Notes: generated by a model from the letters alone, not told the origin. 7,278 nt of DNA from Burkholderiales bacterium RIFCSPHIGHO2_12_FULL_61_11 (GCA_001770785.1 MERZ01000201.1:1-7278), one strand, 5' to 3'; positions 1 through 6,521 are shown, counted from the stretch's first letter. Made by a program: numbers and translations.

Positions 1-551
1 TCGTGGCGGAACATGGCCATAATGCGCTCCTCCAGTGCATCGGCCGTGGCCTGCGGCGGCACCAGCGACTCCATGGCCGGGCAGCAGGCGCGTTGCGCCC
101 GCGCCAGCACGGCGTTGAGCATGGCGCCGCCCGCATTGGTGTTGATCTCGATGAGACCGAAGCCGCGCTCGGTGACATGAAAGTCATAGCCGAAGAAAAC
201 GCTTTTGGCGCCGCCCGGGTCATGCCGCGCGATGGCGGGCGAGCGGGCCAATACCTCTTCGCGGTAAGCCGGCAGCGCGACCACCGACTCGACGGCCTGG
301 ATCAGCCTGGCCATGCGTGCCAGGTGGGCCTGCGACACAAAGACGGGGCGCGCCGCGAACAGGTACGGGCAGCGCTGCTGCAGCAGCTCAAACAGCCCAA
401 GTCGGCCGATTTCGGGTTCCAGCGCCACGCGCAGCGCGTCGGTGTCCAGACTGATGCAAAAGCAGTCGCTGTTGAGGGTCTCGACCGATACACCGTCGAA
501 CGACACCATGCCGGAAGGAACTTCCTGGGAAGAGAGGACAGGAGAAGTCAT
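1..551 (-). CDS. Conserved protein with ATP-grasp-like EIN motif, 5' part only
   Basis: The gene reads leftward off the window edge, so only about the first 183 residues are visible. The frame is open throughout and has a natural protein composition. The strongest segment is around residues 120-145: GYDFHVTERGFGLIEINTNAGG, split here as GYDFHV, then LIEINTNAGG. An acidic-Ile-Asn motif of this type binds metal-ATP in ATP-grasp enzymes. There it sits near the C-terminus, but here it is in the first third, as in circularly permuted ATP-grasp proteins such as the glutathionylspermidine synthase group. A CC pair follows shortly after (QRACCPAM). I remember similar uncharacterised proteins in Burkholderiales; the substrate is unknown. 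The ATG at 551 has no clear Shine-Dalgarno sequence. An in-frame ATG at 509 (residue 15) is an alternative start. Nothing ties it functionally to the arx genes. The coding call is firm; the ATP-grasp assignment is an inference. Confidence 0.8.
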   Translation of the reverse strand, partial: MTSPVLSSQEVPSGMVSFDGVSVETLNSDCFCISLDTDALRVALEPEIGRLGLFELLQQRCPYLFAARPVFVSQAHLARMARLIQAVESVVALPAYREEVLARSPAIARHDPGGAKSVFFGYDFHVTERGFGLIEINTNAGGAMLNAVLARAQRACCPAMESLVPPQATADALEERIMAMFRH

Positions 552-619
552 TTAGGGGTTCGTCAGTTATTTTGTACTTCATACCAAGTCTGGCGTGAAG
601 CCATGATGCCGTCAAATCA

Positions 620-737
620 TCATAGCGAGTTCCCTGTTTCGGGCGACCGAAACTGCACACGGACCTTGAACCTCCGGTCGTCATCGCGAGCTTCCAGTTC
701 CGGCCCGGAACCGCACACGGACCTTGAACCAGGAATT
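620..737. repeat. Two-unit imperfect tandem repeat (about 58 bp each) with a hairpin per unit
   Basis: The 18-bp string GCACACGGACCTTGAACC occurs at 655-672 and 713-730. It lies inside longer similar units of about 58 bp, each starting with a TCATxGCGAG-like stretch. Each unit has a short stem just before the shared string: GTTTCGG/CCGAAAC at 636-653 with a GCGA loop, and GTTCCG/CGGAAC at 697-711. One base pair differs in a compensatory way (T-A against C-G), which suggests the structure is kept. No gene overlaps it. It appears to be an intergenic repeat family; its function is unknown. Confidence 0.7.
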
Positions 738-738
738 C

Positions 739-815
739 GTCACTGCGAGCGAAGCGCGGCAGTCCATCGTCGAAAAAAGCGGGTTTATGGATTGCCACAC
801 TACCTTCGCAGTGAC
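739..815. repeat. Imperfect inverted repeat, dispersed palindromic intergenic element
   Basis: Arms 739-767 and 787-815 match at 23 of 29 positions as a hairpin, and several of the six mismatches could form G-U pairs. The loop is 19 bases. The left arm reads GTCACTGCGAGCGAAGC and continues to a CAGTCCAT end. This wording resembles the dispersed repeats with GTCATTGCGAGCGAAGC arms that are common between proteobacterial genes. It abuts the tandem repeat at 620-737, whose units begin with the same kind of GCGAG stretch. There is no T-tract, so it is not an obvious intrinsic terminator. Confidence 0.75.
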
Positions 816-1150
816 AGACGGTTCATGGAGAGGCGCGCCATGCGAAAGAACGAATCTTGTTGCGAAATTCGTGGGATAGATCCCTTGAGCGGCACCACGC
901 ATGATGTTTTTTCTGTCAGGCGCTCAGGCCCGGGCCGTGAGCAAGAGGCTAAGGAACCGCTGCATAACCCGCCCTGGTTGCCTGCGCCATCGACCAGTAT
1001 TTCGTACTCAGCCCGTTCACTGTGTCCCTGTTAATGGCGTGGCACGAAATCTGAAACACGGCCGGCACCCTTATCCTTTAAGTACAAGACGCTATTGATT
1101 TGGTAGTATGGCAGTGGCTTCCGCCAGGCAATTCTCCCAGGGGCAAACGG
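816..1150. other. Intergenic stretch with no recognised gene
   Basis: This lies between the repeats and the end of the regulator gene. Open frames here are short or run on from frames antisense to real genes, and none has a convincing start or known protein wording. I see no tRNA, no clear intrinsic terminator and no promoter I would defend. It may hold decayed mobile DNA (see the rejected items). Confidence 0.6.
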
Positions 1151-2482
1151 CTACTCGGCATCGGCTCCCTTGTCGATCTCCAGTTTGCGCATTTTTTCCC
1201 ATAAATTTTTGCGGCTGATGCCCAGCGAGTCAGCGCAGCACTGCATTTGCCAGTGGCAGGTGTCGAGCGCTCGCAAGATGAAGTCGCGCTCGCATTCGGT
1301 CAGATAGTCGCGCAGGCTGCCCGCCACATCCTGCTGTGCGCTCAGTGGCGGGGCCGGGCGTTCAAACAGGACGTCATACGAGATCGAGCGACCGTCACTC
1401 ATCAGACTGGCCCGCTCAAGCGCATTTTTGAGCTCCCGGATGTTGCCAGGCCAACGGTAGTTCATGAGCGAGTGTTCCGCGGCCGGGGTCAATGCGGGCG
1501 GTGCTTTACCGCTGCTGGTCGCGATTTCCGCGAGAAGGAAGCGGGCAATCGGGAGGATGTCTTCAGTACGCTCGCGCAGCGGCGGAATCCTCAGTTGGAC
1601 CACATTGATACGGTAGTACAGGTCTTCGCGGAAATCACCCTCCTTGATGCCTTGCTGCAGGTCCTTGTGGGTGGCGCAGACCAGTCGGATATCGATTGGA
1701 ATAGGTGTTTCGCCACCAACCCGCACAATGCTGCGCTCTTGCAGTGCGCGCAGCAGCCTGACCTGCATGGCCAGCGGCATGTCACCAATTTCGTCAAGAA
1801 AAAGCGTGCCGCCGTCAGCCTGCTCGAAGACACCTTTTTTGGTTCGCGCGGCACCGGTGAAAGCGCCTTTTTCGTAGCCAAAGAGTTCGGCTTCGAGCAG
1901 GCTCTCGGTCAGGGCGCCGCAGTTCACGGCAATGAACGGGCGGCCGGCGCCCGTCAACTGGTGCAGCGCCTGCGCGATGCGTTCCTTGCCGACGCCCGAT
2001 TCGCCGGTGATCAGGACCGAGGCGGCGCTTGCCGCCAGCCGCTGCAGCATGGCTTCAATCTGCCGCATGGCGGGTGAATGCCCCAATCCGCCCGGCCCCA
2101 GACCGTAGCCATGGGTGGCGATGTTCTGGATTTTTTCGATCAGCGCGTCGAGGTCGAAAGGTTTGGTAATGTAGTCCTGCGCGCCCTGTTTGAGCAGCCG
2201 CACAGCGGTGTCGATGTCGCCCTGGCCGGTGATGAAAATGAAGGGCGGCAACTTGGCGTGTTCCGCCAGCAACTGCTCGAACAGCGCATCGCCGTTGATA
2301 TCGGGCAGACGGATATCGCTGATGACCAGGGCGTAGTCCTGGCGGCGCAAGGCGGCCAGCGCATCGTTGGCCGTGCGGTGCCAGTCATAACCCAAGCCCT
2401 CCAGACCAAAGCGGTCGGCGAGCGATTCACCCATGATTTCATCGTCTTCAATCAGGCAAATTTTGCGTTGTATTGGCGTCAT
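1151..2482 (-). CDS. arxR: NtrC-family sigma-54 response regulator, ArxR-like
   Basis: This 443-residue protein is a complete enhancer-binding activator. An N-terminal receiver domain (about 6-120) has the acidic pocket EDDE at 12-15, the predicted phospho-acceptor Asp56 in VISDIRLPD, and Lys107 in ITKPF. The AAA+ domain (about 132-365) has Walker A GESGVGKE at 160-167, the sigma-54-contacting GAFTGA loop at 206-211, Walker B GGTLFLDE at 224-231, and the arginine-finger region REDLYYRINV at 285-294. A Fis-type helix-turn-helix ends it (CADSLGISRKNLWEKMRKL, 416-434). The ATG at 2482 is supported by a strong GGAGG ribosome site seven bases upstream. The gene begins inside the 3' end of the kinase gene (35-bp overlap), so the two are translationally coupled partners. 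The likely target is the sigma-54 promoter at 5153-5168 in the same locus. The family assignment is certain. The arxR name rests on the arxXSR gene order beside an arxA-like gene. Confidence 0.93.
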   Translation of the reverse strand: MTPIQRKICLIEDDEIMGESLADRFGLEGLGYDWHRTANDALAALRRQDYALVISDIRLPDINGDALFEQLLAEHAKLPPFIFITGQGDIDTAVRLLKQGAQDYITKPFDLDALIEKIQNIATHGYGLGPGGLGHSPAMRQIEAMLQRLAASAASVLITGESGVGKERIAQALHQLTGAGRPFIAVNCGALTESLLEAELFGYEKGAFTGAARTKKGVFEQADGGTLFLDEIGDMPLAMQVRLLRALQERSIVRVGGETPIPIDIRLVCATHKDLQQGIKEGDFREDLYYRINVVQLRIPPLRERTEDILPIARFLLAEIATSSGKAPPALTPAAEHSLMNYRWPGNIRELKNALERASLMSDGRSISYDVLFERPAPPLSAQQDVAGSLRDYLTECERDFILRALDTCHWQMQCCADSLGISRKNLWEKMRKLEIDKGADAE

Positions 2483-3920
2483 TAATAGCCTCCAGGGGAA
2501 TGAGTACGGTAAAGCGGGTCAATTCTTCGTTGGACTCCGCACGTATCGAGCCACCCAATTGGGTGACAATTCTGTAGCAGATCCATAGACCGAGGCCGTG
2601 ACCGTGTTCGGAGAAGCTGGTAAAGGGCTCGAACAAACGCGTTAGCTGTTCCGGCAAAAGTGACTTGCCGTTGTTCTCGACCACCAAAACGAGTTGGTTC
2701 TCGCCAGCCAGCGCACGTACTGAAACCTGGCCCCCTCGCCCCGCAGCTGCGATGGCGTTGAGCGACAGGTTGATGAGCACCTGGCGCACCAGGGTTGACG
2801 GCAGAGCAAGGGCGCCGGGCAGGGCGACCGACCAGAGCAGTTCGGCGCCCAGCTTGTGCGCTGTGGGGGCCACCAGGATGCGGACATCTTCGAGGTCGGA
2901 GGCACCCAGCGGGCGGCTTTTGACCTTGGCCTCGACCAGCAGCGCGGCGACTGTTTCCCGGATTTGCGCGAGACCGCGTTGCAACAGTGAAATCGTCTTT
3001 TGCGTCACCGGATCCGGGCTGCCGTGGCGTTTGAGCGTGCTGATGGCGTTGAGCATGCCGCCCAGCGGATTGTTGATTTCATGCGCGATGCTGGCGGTCA
3101 GGCGGCCGACTGCGGCCATGCGCTCGCTCTTGACCATTTCCTTTTCAAATTCGCCTTTTTCCCGCAATTCGGAAAGCATTTTTTCGTAGGCAATAAAAAG
3201 CAGGCCGATTTCATCGCGATACGGGTAAATTGATGGGTCCAGTGCCTGGAGTTCACCGCTGCCAATGTGGCTGATGCGCTCGGTCACCAGTCGCATCGGC
3301 TCCATCATGCGTCGCCCCCAGTAGGCATTGATGGGCAGCAGCACGCCCAGCACCAGCAGGGTGATCCACACGGCACTGTTGGAAAGCCGGGAGAAACGTT
3401 GCCAGAGCAGCGATTTGTTGTAGGCAACGATCAGGGTGCCCAGTCGCACGCCATCGCTGGCGATGGGCACGGCGACGAAAATGCGGTCCGCGGCGTCGGC
3501 GTCGCGCACAAAAATAGCGGCGTCGGGCGCGAGGGTGAGTTCGCGATCGAGGGCGTTAAATTCACGTCCCAGCGTGACCAGTGGGCTGAGCACCGGATGT
3601 GCCTCGGGTCGCGAAGAAACATAGACCTTCCTGGTACTGTCAATGACGATCAGACTTTCGGCGAATGCGGATTCGGGGTTGGCGGCAAAGGGCAGCGAGA
3701 CGATTTCAAAGGCCTGCCACATTTCGTCGTGCAGCATGACCGGGAACAGCGAACGGGCCATGGTCAGCCCGACGTCTTCGGCATTTTTCAGCAGATCCTG
3801 TTTGAGGTTGTCCCACGTCTGCACGGCGAAAGAGGCGGACAAGGCGAGCGCGGTGGCCACGATCAATGCACCGCCCCAGAGCGGCAGTTTGAACCGCAGA
3901 CTGAGATCAAAAATGCGCAT
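2448..3920 (-). CDS. arxS: Two-TM sensor histidine kinase, ArxS-like
   Basis: This 490-residue inner-membrane kinase pairs with the adjacent regulator. TM1 is about residues 14-33, followed by a periplasmic region of about 150 residues and TM2 at about 183-200. A HAMP-like linker (about 202-254) and a HisKA domain follow, with phospho-acceptor His280 in SIAHEINNPLGGM. The HATPase domain has the N box LINLSLNA (Asn384, Asn388) and G2 box GHGLGLWIC (440-448). One departure from the family is visible: the G1 box reads VENNGKSL (414-421) where VxDNGPGI is usual, so the adenine-binding Asp is Asn416. The gene starts in a TGATG overlap with the upstream binding-protein gene. That order suggests the kinase's periplasmic domain reads the state of the binding protein, as proposed for other kinases encoded beside PhnD-like sensors. 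Kinase identity is certain; the arxS name comes from context. Confidence 0.92.
   Translation of the reverse strand: MRIFDLSLRFKLPLWGGALIVATALALSASFAVQTWDNLKQDLLKNAEDVGLTMARSLFPVMLHDEMWQAFEIVSLPFAANPESAFAESLIVIDSTRKVYVSSRPEAHPVLSPLVTLGREFNALDRELTLAPDAAIFVRDADAADRIFVAVPIASDGVRLGTLIVAYNKSLLWQRFSRLSNSAVWITLLVLGVLLPINAYWGRRMMEPMRLVTERISHIGSGELQALDPSIYPYRDEIGLLFIAYEKMLSELREKGEFEKEMVKSERMAAVGRLTASIAHEINNPLGGMLNAISTLKRHGSPDPVTQKTISLLQRGLAQIRETVAALLVEAKVKSRPLGASDLEDVRILVAPTAHKLGAELLWSVALPGALALPSTLVRQVLINLSLNAIAAAGRGGQVSVRALAGENQLVLVVENNGKSLLPEQLTRLFEPFTSFSEHGHGLGLWICYRIVTQLGGSIRAESNEELTRFTVLIPLEAINDANTTQNLPD
2489..2493 (-). promoter_or_regulatory. Shine-Dalgarno site of the response regulator gene
   Basis: On the minus strand GGAGG lies six to seven bases before the ATG at 2482, inside the kinase coding sequence. 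It fixes the start chosen for the regulator and shows that the 35-bp overlap with the kinase gene is real. Confidence 0.8.
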
Positions 3921-4771
3921 CAGGGCTCGGAAAAGAGCTTCATCATCTCGGCCACACCGTCATAGAGCCTGGGCGAGCCAGCAATGAACCCGTCAAGTTT
4001 GAGTCGTTCGAGTAGCGCGCGGCCTTCTCTGTCGTTCTTCATGTCCATCAAGACACGCTGCATGCGTAAAAAATCAGCCTCAGGGACATTCTTGTGGGCC
4101 ACCAGCGGCGGAAAACCATAGTCTTCCGATTTCCATGCAATGCGGGTTTTGGCGGTGATGTCCGGTCGAACTTTGTTCAACGTATCCCAAACATAGCTGT
4201 CAACCGCTGCGCCCTGAGCCAGCCCTGCTGCAACTGCGTCTATGACTTTTCGGTGCGACCAGGTAAAAAACGTGCGCTTGAAAAAAGTTGCGGGGTCCGC
4301 ACCGCTGCGCTTGATCTCAAAGCGCGGAACAAGATAGCCCGTGTTCGAATACGGGTCCGCGTAGGCGAAAACGCCGCCTCGGAGATCTTGGACGCTATGG
4401 GTTTGGGTATCACGCGCCGGGACAATCAGGTAGGAACGGTAGGTGGGCTTTCCCTCGTTGAGCGCTACCGCCAGTAGCCGGACGTCCTTTTTCAACACCA
4501 CGTAGGGGTAATCACAAATCCACGCGAACTCGACCTTTTGCTGCTGCAGCAAATCCATCGTGTCGCGGTAACGGTCGCGCTGCACGAACTCCACCGGCCG
4601 GCTCAAGCGGACCTCCAGATAGGCCCGCCAGTCGGCAAGCAGGGCGTGCTGGTCGTTCAGGAAGGCGGGCGTCATGGCGATCCGGAAGATTCGTGTATCG
4701 GTGGCACCATGGGCTGCGAGGCTTACAAATAACCAGATTGCGACGAGGGAGAATTTGATAAGTTTTGGCAT
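3920..4771 (-). CDS. arxX: Periplasmic PhnD-like substrate-binding sensor, ArxX-like
   Basis: This 283-residue protein has a Sec signal peptide (Lys-rich start, hydrophobic residues 7-20, cleavage near AHGA at 20-23). The mature part looks like the PhnD/PtxB/AioX class of oxyanion-binding proteins: FRIAMTPAFL near the start, VEFAWICDYPYVVLK around 80-94, LRGGVFAYADPYSNTGYLVP around 129-148, and AAVDSYVWDTL around 188-198. No ABC permease or ATPase is nearby. A kinase and regulator follow directly, so it is probably a signalling receptor rather than a transporter part. The only cysteine is Cys86 in the segment that lines the ligand cleft in this family; AioX-type arsenite sensors rely on a cysteine. 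The start at 4771 has an AAGGAA ribosome site (4777-4782), and a GTTACC dyad begins right behind it. The stop overlaps the kinase start by one base. Family confidence is high; the ligand is inferred. Confidence 0.88.
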   Translation of the reverse strand: MPKLIKFSLVAIWLFVSLAAHGATDTRIFRIAMTPAFLNDQHALLADWRAYLEVRLSRPVEFVQRDRYRDTMDLLQQQKVEFAWICDYPYVVLKKDVRLLAVALNEGKPTYRSYLIVPARDTQTHSVQDLRGGVFAYADPYSNTGYLVPRFEIKRSGADPATFFKRTFFTWSHRKVIDAVAAGLAQGAAVDSYVWDTLNKVRPDITAKTRIAWKSEDYGFPPLVAHKNVPEADFLRMQRVLMDMKNDREGRALLERLKLDGFIAGSPRLYDGVAEMMKLFSEP

Positions 4772-4782
4772 CCTGCTTCCTT

Positions 4783-4798
4783 GTTACCAGATGGTAAC
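4783..4798. promoter_or_regulatory. Dyad operator copy 1, GTTACC-N4-GGTAAC
   Basis: This is a perfect six-base inverted repeat with spacer AGAT. It sits directly behind the ribosome site of the binding-protein gene, 12 bases before its start codon, and 41 bp (centre to centre) from copy 2, about four helical turns. It is a candidate site for the NtrC-type regulator. Its position also allows feedback control of the sensory operon. Confidence 0.7.
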
Positions 4799-4823
4799 TT
4801 GGCTTCAGTTTAAAGATTTTCAA

Positions 4824-4839
4824 GTTACCTGTTGGTAAC
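4824..4839. promoter_or_regulatory. Dyad operator copy 2, GTTACC-N4-GGTAAC
   Basis: This is a second perfect copy with spacer TGTT, so the arms are conserved while the spacer is not. It lies about 320 bp upstream of the -24 element of the sigma-54 promoter, an acceptable enhancer distance for an activator working by DNA looping. Confidence 0.7.
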
Positions 4840-5006
4840 GTCTTCATGTCGATCTCTTCAAACCACCGCGGCGACCTTTGGCACATAGTTGAAAACATAG
4901 CTGATTTTAGCGATAACGAATGCTGGTGGACCCTTGCAGGGTTCAAGCTGGCTCAGCAGTCGTGCTACCAGTGCGTCGCAACGTACCGAAGTGGCGTCAT
5001 CCATTT

Positions 5007-5022
5007 GTCACCGACCGGTAAC
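5007..5022. promoter_or_regulatory. Dyad operator copy 3, GTCACC-N4-GGTAAC
   Basis: This copy has one mismatch in the left arm (GTCACC), but the symmetry reaches further out: TTTGTCACC and GGTAACAAA at 5004-5025. It is about 140 bp upstream of the -24 element, the usual place for an upstream activating sequence. Confidence 0.6.
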
Positions 5023-5132
5023 AAAGACGCAGACGCTCATAAAGCACCCCAGAAAAAAAGACGGTTCCCCATACGCGGCTTTCTCTGTGAGCGGGGACGC
5101 ATGAACCATGTCCGCGCTGGCCAACGCACCCC

Positions 5133-5145
5133 AATCAAGTGATTT
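5133..5145 (+). promoter_or_regulatory. Possible IHF site
   Basis: AATCAAGTGATTT matches the IHF consensus WATCAA-N4-TTR at all positions but the last. It lies between operator copy 3 and the sigma-54 promoter, where a DNA bend would help looping. The motif is degenerate, so chance is not excluded. Confidence 0.35.
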
Positions 5146-5152
5146 CAATCTG

Positions 5153-5168
5153 TGGCACGAAACTTGCT
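5153..5168 (+). promoter_or_regulatory. Sigma-54 (-24/-12) promoter of the oxidase operon
   Basis: TGGCACGAAACTTGCT matches the consensus TGGCAC-N5-TTGCW at every defined position, with exactly ten bases between the invariant GG (5154-5155) and GC (5166-5167). The predicted start of transcription is near 5178, giving a leader of about 145 bases before the ATG at 5323. A sigma-54 activator gene and repeated upstream dyads in the same locus support it strongly. Confidence 0.9.
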
Positions 5169-5322
5169 CACAAGTCAATATTTAAATTGAACGCAGTTCT
5201 ACCCTGAATACCGCAGAAGTTCGTGCAAATCGGGGCATCTCGACTTGATATGTTGACCCAGGACAAAGTTCGGCCCAACCAGACAGATACAGTTACTTCG
5301 ACGGCAAGACCACCAAAATTCC

Positions 5323-6501
5323 ATGGACATTGCATCCCAAGTTCCTACACGCCAAGTCGGCTCAACACCTCGTCTGACGGTGGATGCATGCCTGGCGCTG
5401 CGGCCAGCCGCCACCGAATGCGGCGTCTGCGCGCAAGCCTGCCCAGTGGCGGCCTTTGACTGGCGGGACGACGGCGTGTGCATCAGCGCGAACTGCGTTG
5501 GCTGCGGTCGCTGCGCTGCCGTGTGTCCGACGGGGGCGATTGAAGTGGCTGGGTTCGCGCCACCGCCCAGCCTGGCAGGCGCCGATTCCGCGCTGTACCT
5601 GGAATGCCAGCGCGTGCCCGCAGCCTTGCGCCACGCTGGCGCGCAGGAGGTTCCCTGTTTGGGCGGCCTGACACCTTTGCAGTTGATTGAATGGGTCGCC
5701 CAGGGGCGCACGCCCGTGCTGCTCGATCACGGCTGGTGCATGGCCTGCGCCGCTGGCGCGGCTGCGGCGCACACCACCGCTGAAGCCCTGGAAGAGGCGG
5801 CGTCTGACCTGCACAGCGTCGCTGCTGATCGCATTGAGCCGCCGCGCCTGCAATCCGCGCCGCTGCCCGCCAGCAAGGCGCTGCCGGCAACGGCTGCGGC
5901 GCCGGCCGGGCCGGCCTTGGGTCGCCGCGCGTTTTTTGCAACCCTGCGCGGTGGTGCACCGGCCGTGGTTGCGGCCACCCGGCCAACCGCCTGGCGCGCA
6001 ACCCGCAGCGCCTGCCGACCTTCAACGCAGATTCAGGCCAATCGCAAACAGCGCGCCAATGCGCTCGAACGCGTTGCGCAGCGGGCGGGCCGCGCATTAA
6101 GTGCTGCCGCCTTCCCGGTGCTGCGCGCGCACGACGGCTGCACGCACGAAGGCATCTGCGCCGCCGCCTGCCCGAGCGGCGCGCTGGCCAGCGTCGAGCG
6201 CGCCGATGGTTCGGTCGGCCTTGATTTTGAAGCTGCGACCTGCGTCGGTTGCGGCCTATGCGTGCGCCTTTGCCCGCACGATGCACTGTCGCTGGCACAG
6301 GCGGGTGATGCGTCGATGCCGCATGACGCCGCGCCGCGCGGCCTCACCCACCATGCGCTGAGCTGTTGCACGCAGTGCGACGCAGCTTTCGTCGCACTCG
6401 CGGGCGCGGCCCTGTGCCCGCGCTGCGCGATGGCACAGGCTCAGGCCCGCGACCTGTTCGGCTCTCTGTTCAAGCACAGTGCGGCACCCCAAACTATTTA
6501 A
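5323..6501 (+). CDS. Multi-cluster 4Fe-4S protein in the arxB' position
   Basis: This 392-residue, Cys-rich protein lacks a signal peptide and TM segments, so it is probably cytoplasmic. The N-terminal half has a ferredoxin pair: CGVCAQACP (Cys33/36/40, with Cys23 or Cys53 as possible fourth ligand) and CVGCGRCAAVCP (Cys58/61/64/68). Further cysteines follow at 95, 112, 139 and 142. A GRRAFFATLRGG segment at 200-211, like the start of NapF-type ferredoxins, introduces a second pair: CTHEGICAAACP (Cys273/279/283) and CVGCGLCVRLCP (Cys307/310/313/317). A zinc-ribbon-like tail follows (CCTQC at 348-352, CPRC at 365-368). The third motif lacks one standard cysteine. The gene is the first after the sigma-54 promoter and is followed 31 bp later by the molybdoenzyme gene. 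It may pass electrons, or help cofactor insertion as proposed for NapF. The ATG at 5323 lacks a strong ribosome site. The Fe-S call is certain; the exact role is not. Confidence 0.9.
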   Translation: MDIASQVPTRQVGSTPRLTVDACLALRPAATECGVCAQACPVAAFDWRDDGVCISANCVGCGRCAAVCPTGAIEVAGFAPPPSLAGADSALYLECQRVPAALRHAGAQEVPCLGGLTPLQLIEWVAQGRTPVLLDHGWCMACAAGAAAAHTTAEALEEAASDLHSVAADRIEPPRLQSAPLPASKALPATAAAPAGPALGRRAFFATLRGGAPAVVAATRPTAWRATRSACRPSTQIQANRKQRANALERVAQRAGRALSAAAFPVLRAHDGCTHEGICAAACPSGALASVERADGSVGLDFEAATCVGCGLCVRLCPHDALSLAQAGDASMPHDAAPRGLTHHALSCCTQCDAAFVALAGAALCPRCAMAQAQARDLFGSLFKHSAAPQTI

Positions 6502-6521
6502 GCAAGCTTTTTACTCACCCT

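Noticed and set aside
388..798. Minus-strand open frame of 136 codons across the repeats
   Set aside because: It is read from repeat sequence into another frame of the gene at 1-551. Its composition is not protein-like and it has no ribosome site.
3..1034. Long plus-strand open frame of 343 codons
   Set aside because: It runs antisense to the well-formed minus-strand gene at 1-551 and then through the repeats. Its protein is Arg/His/Gln-rich with no family wording, typical of an antisense frame in GC-rich DNA.
950..1040. GGAACCGCTGCATAACCC and following bases as an insertion-sequence end
   Set aside because: The wording vaguely resembles IS5-type terminal repeats, but I find no matching second end, target duplication or transposase remnant.
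1039..1055. TGGCACGAAATCTGAA, sharing its first ten bases with the sigma-54 promoter
   Set aside because: The -12 GC is missing (CTGAA), and the site points into the 3' end of the regulator gene with no downstream gene.
1100..1135. Possible terminator after the regulator gene (TGGC/GCCA stem)
   Set aside because: Only a four-base stem with no T-tract on the minus strand.
4538..4553. TTGCTGCTGCAGCAAA palindrome
   Set aside because: It lies inside the binding-protein gene and is explained by the Leu-Leu-Gln-Gln-Gln codons.
4877..4892. TGGCACATAGTTGAAA as a second sigma-54 promoter
   Set aside because: There is no GC at the -12 position, and a perfect promoter exists 280 bp downstream.
4846..5142. 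Plus-strand open frame of 98 codons in the divergent control region
   Set aside because: It overlaps an operator copy, has no family wording or ribosome site, and ends before the sigma-54 promoter.
5223..5459. Small plus-strand open frame in the leader overlapping the ferredoxin gene
   Set aside because: It has no ribosome site and runs into another frame of a clear gene. A leader peptide cannot be excluded, but nothing supports one.
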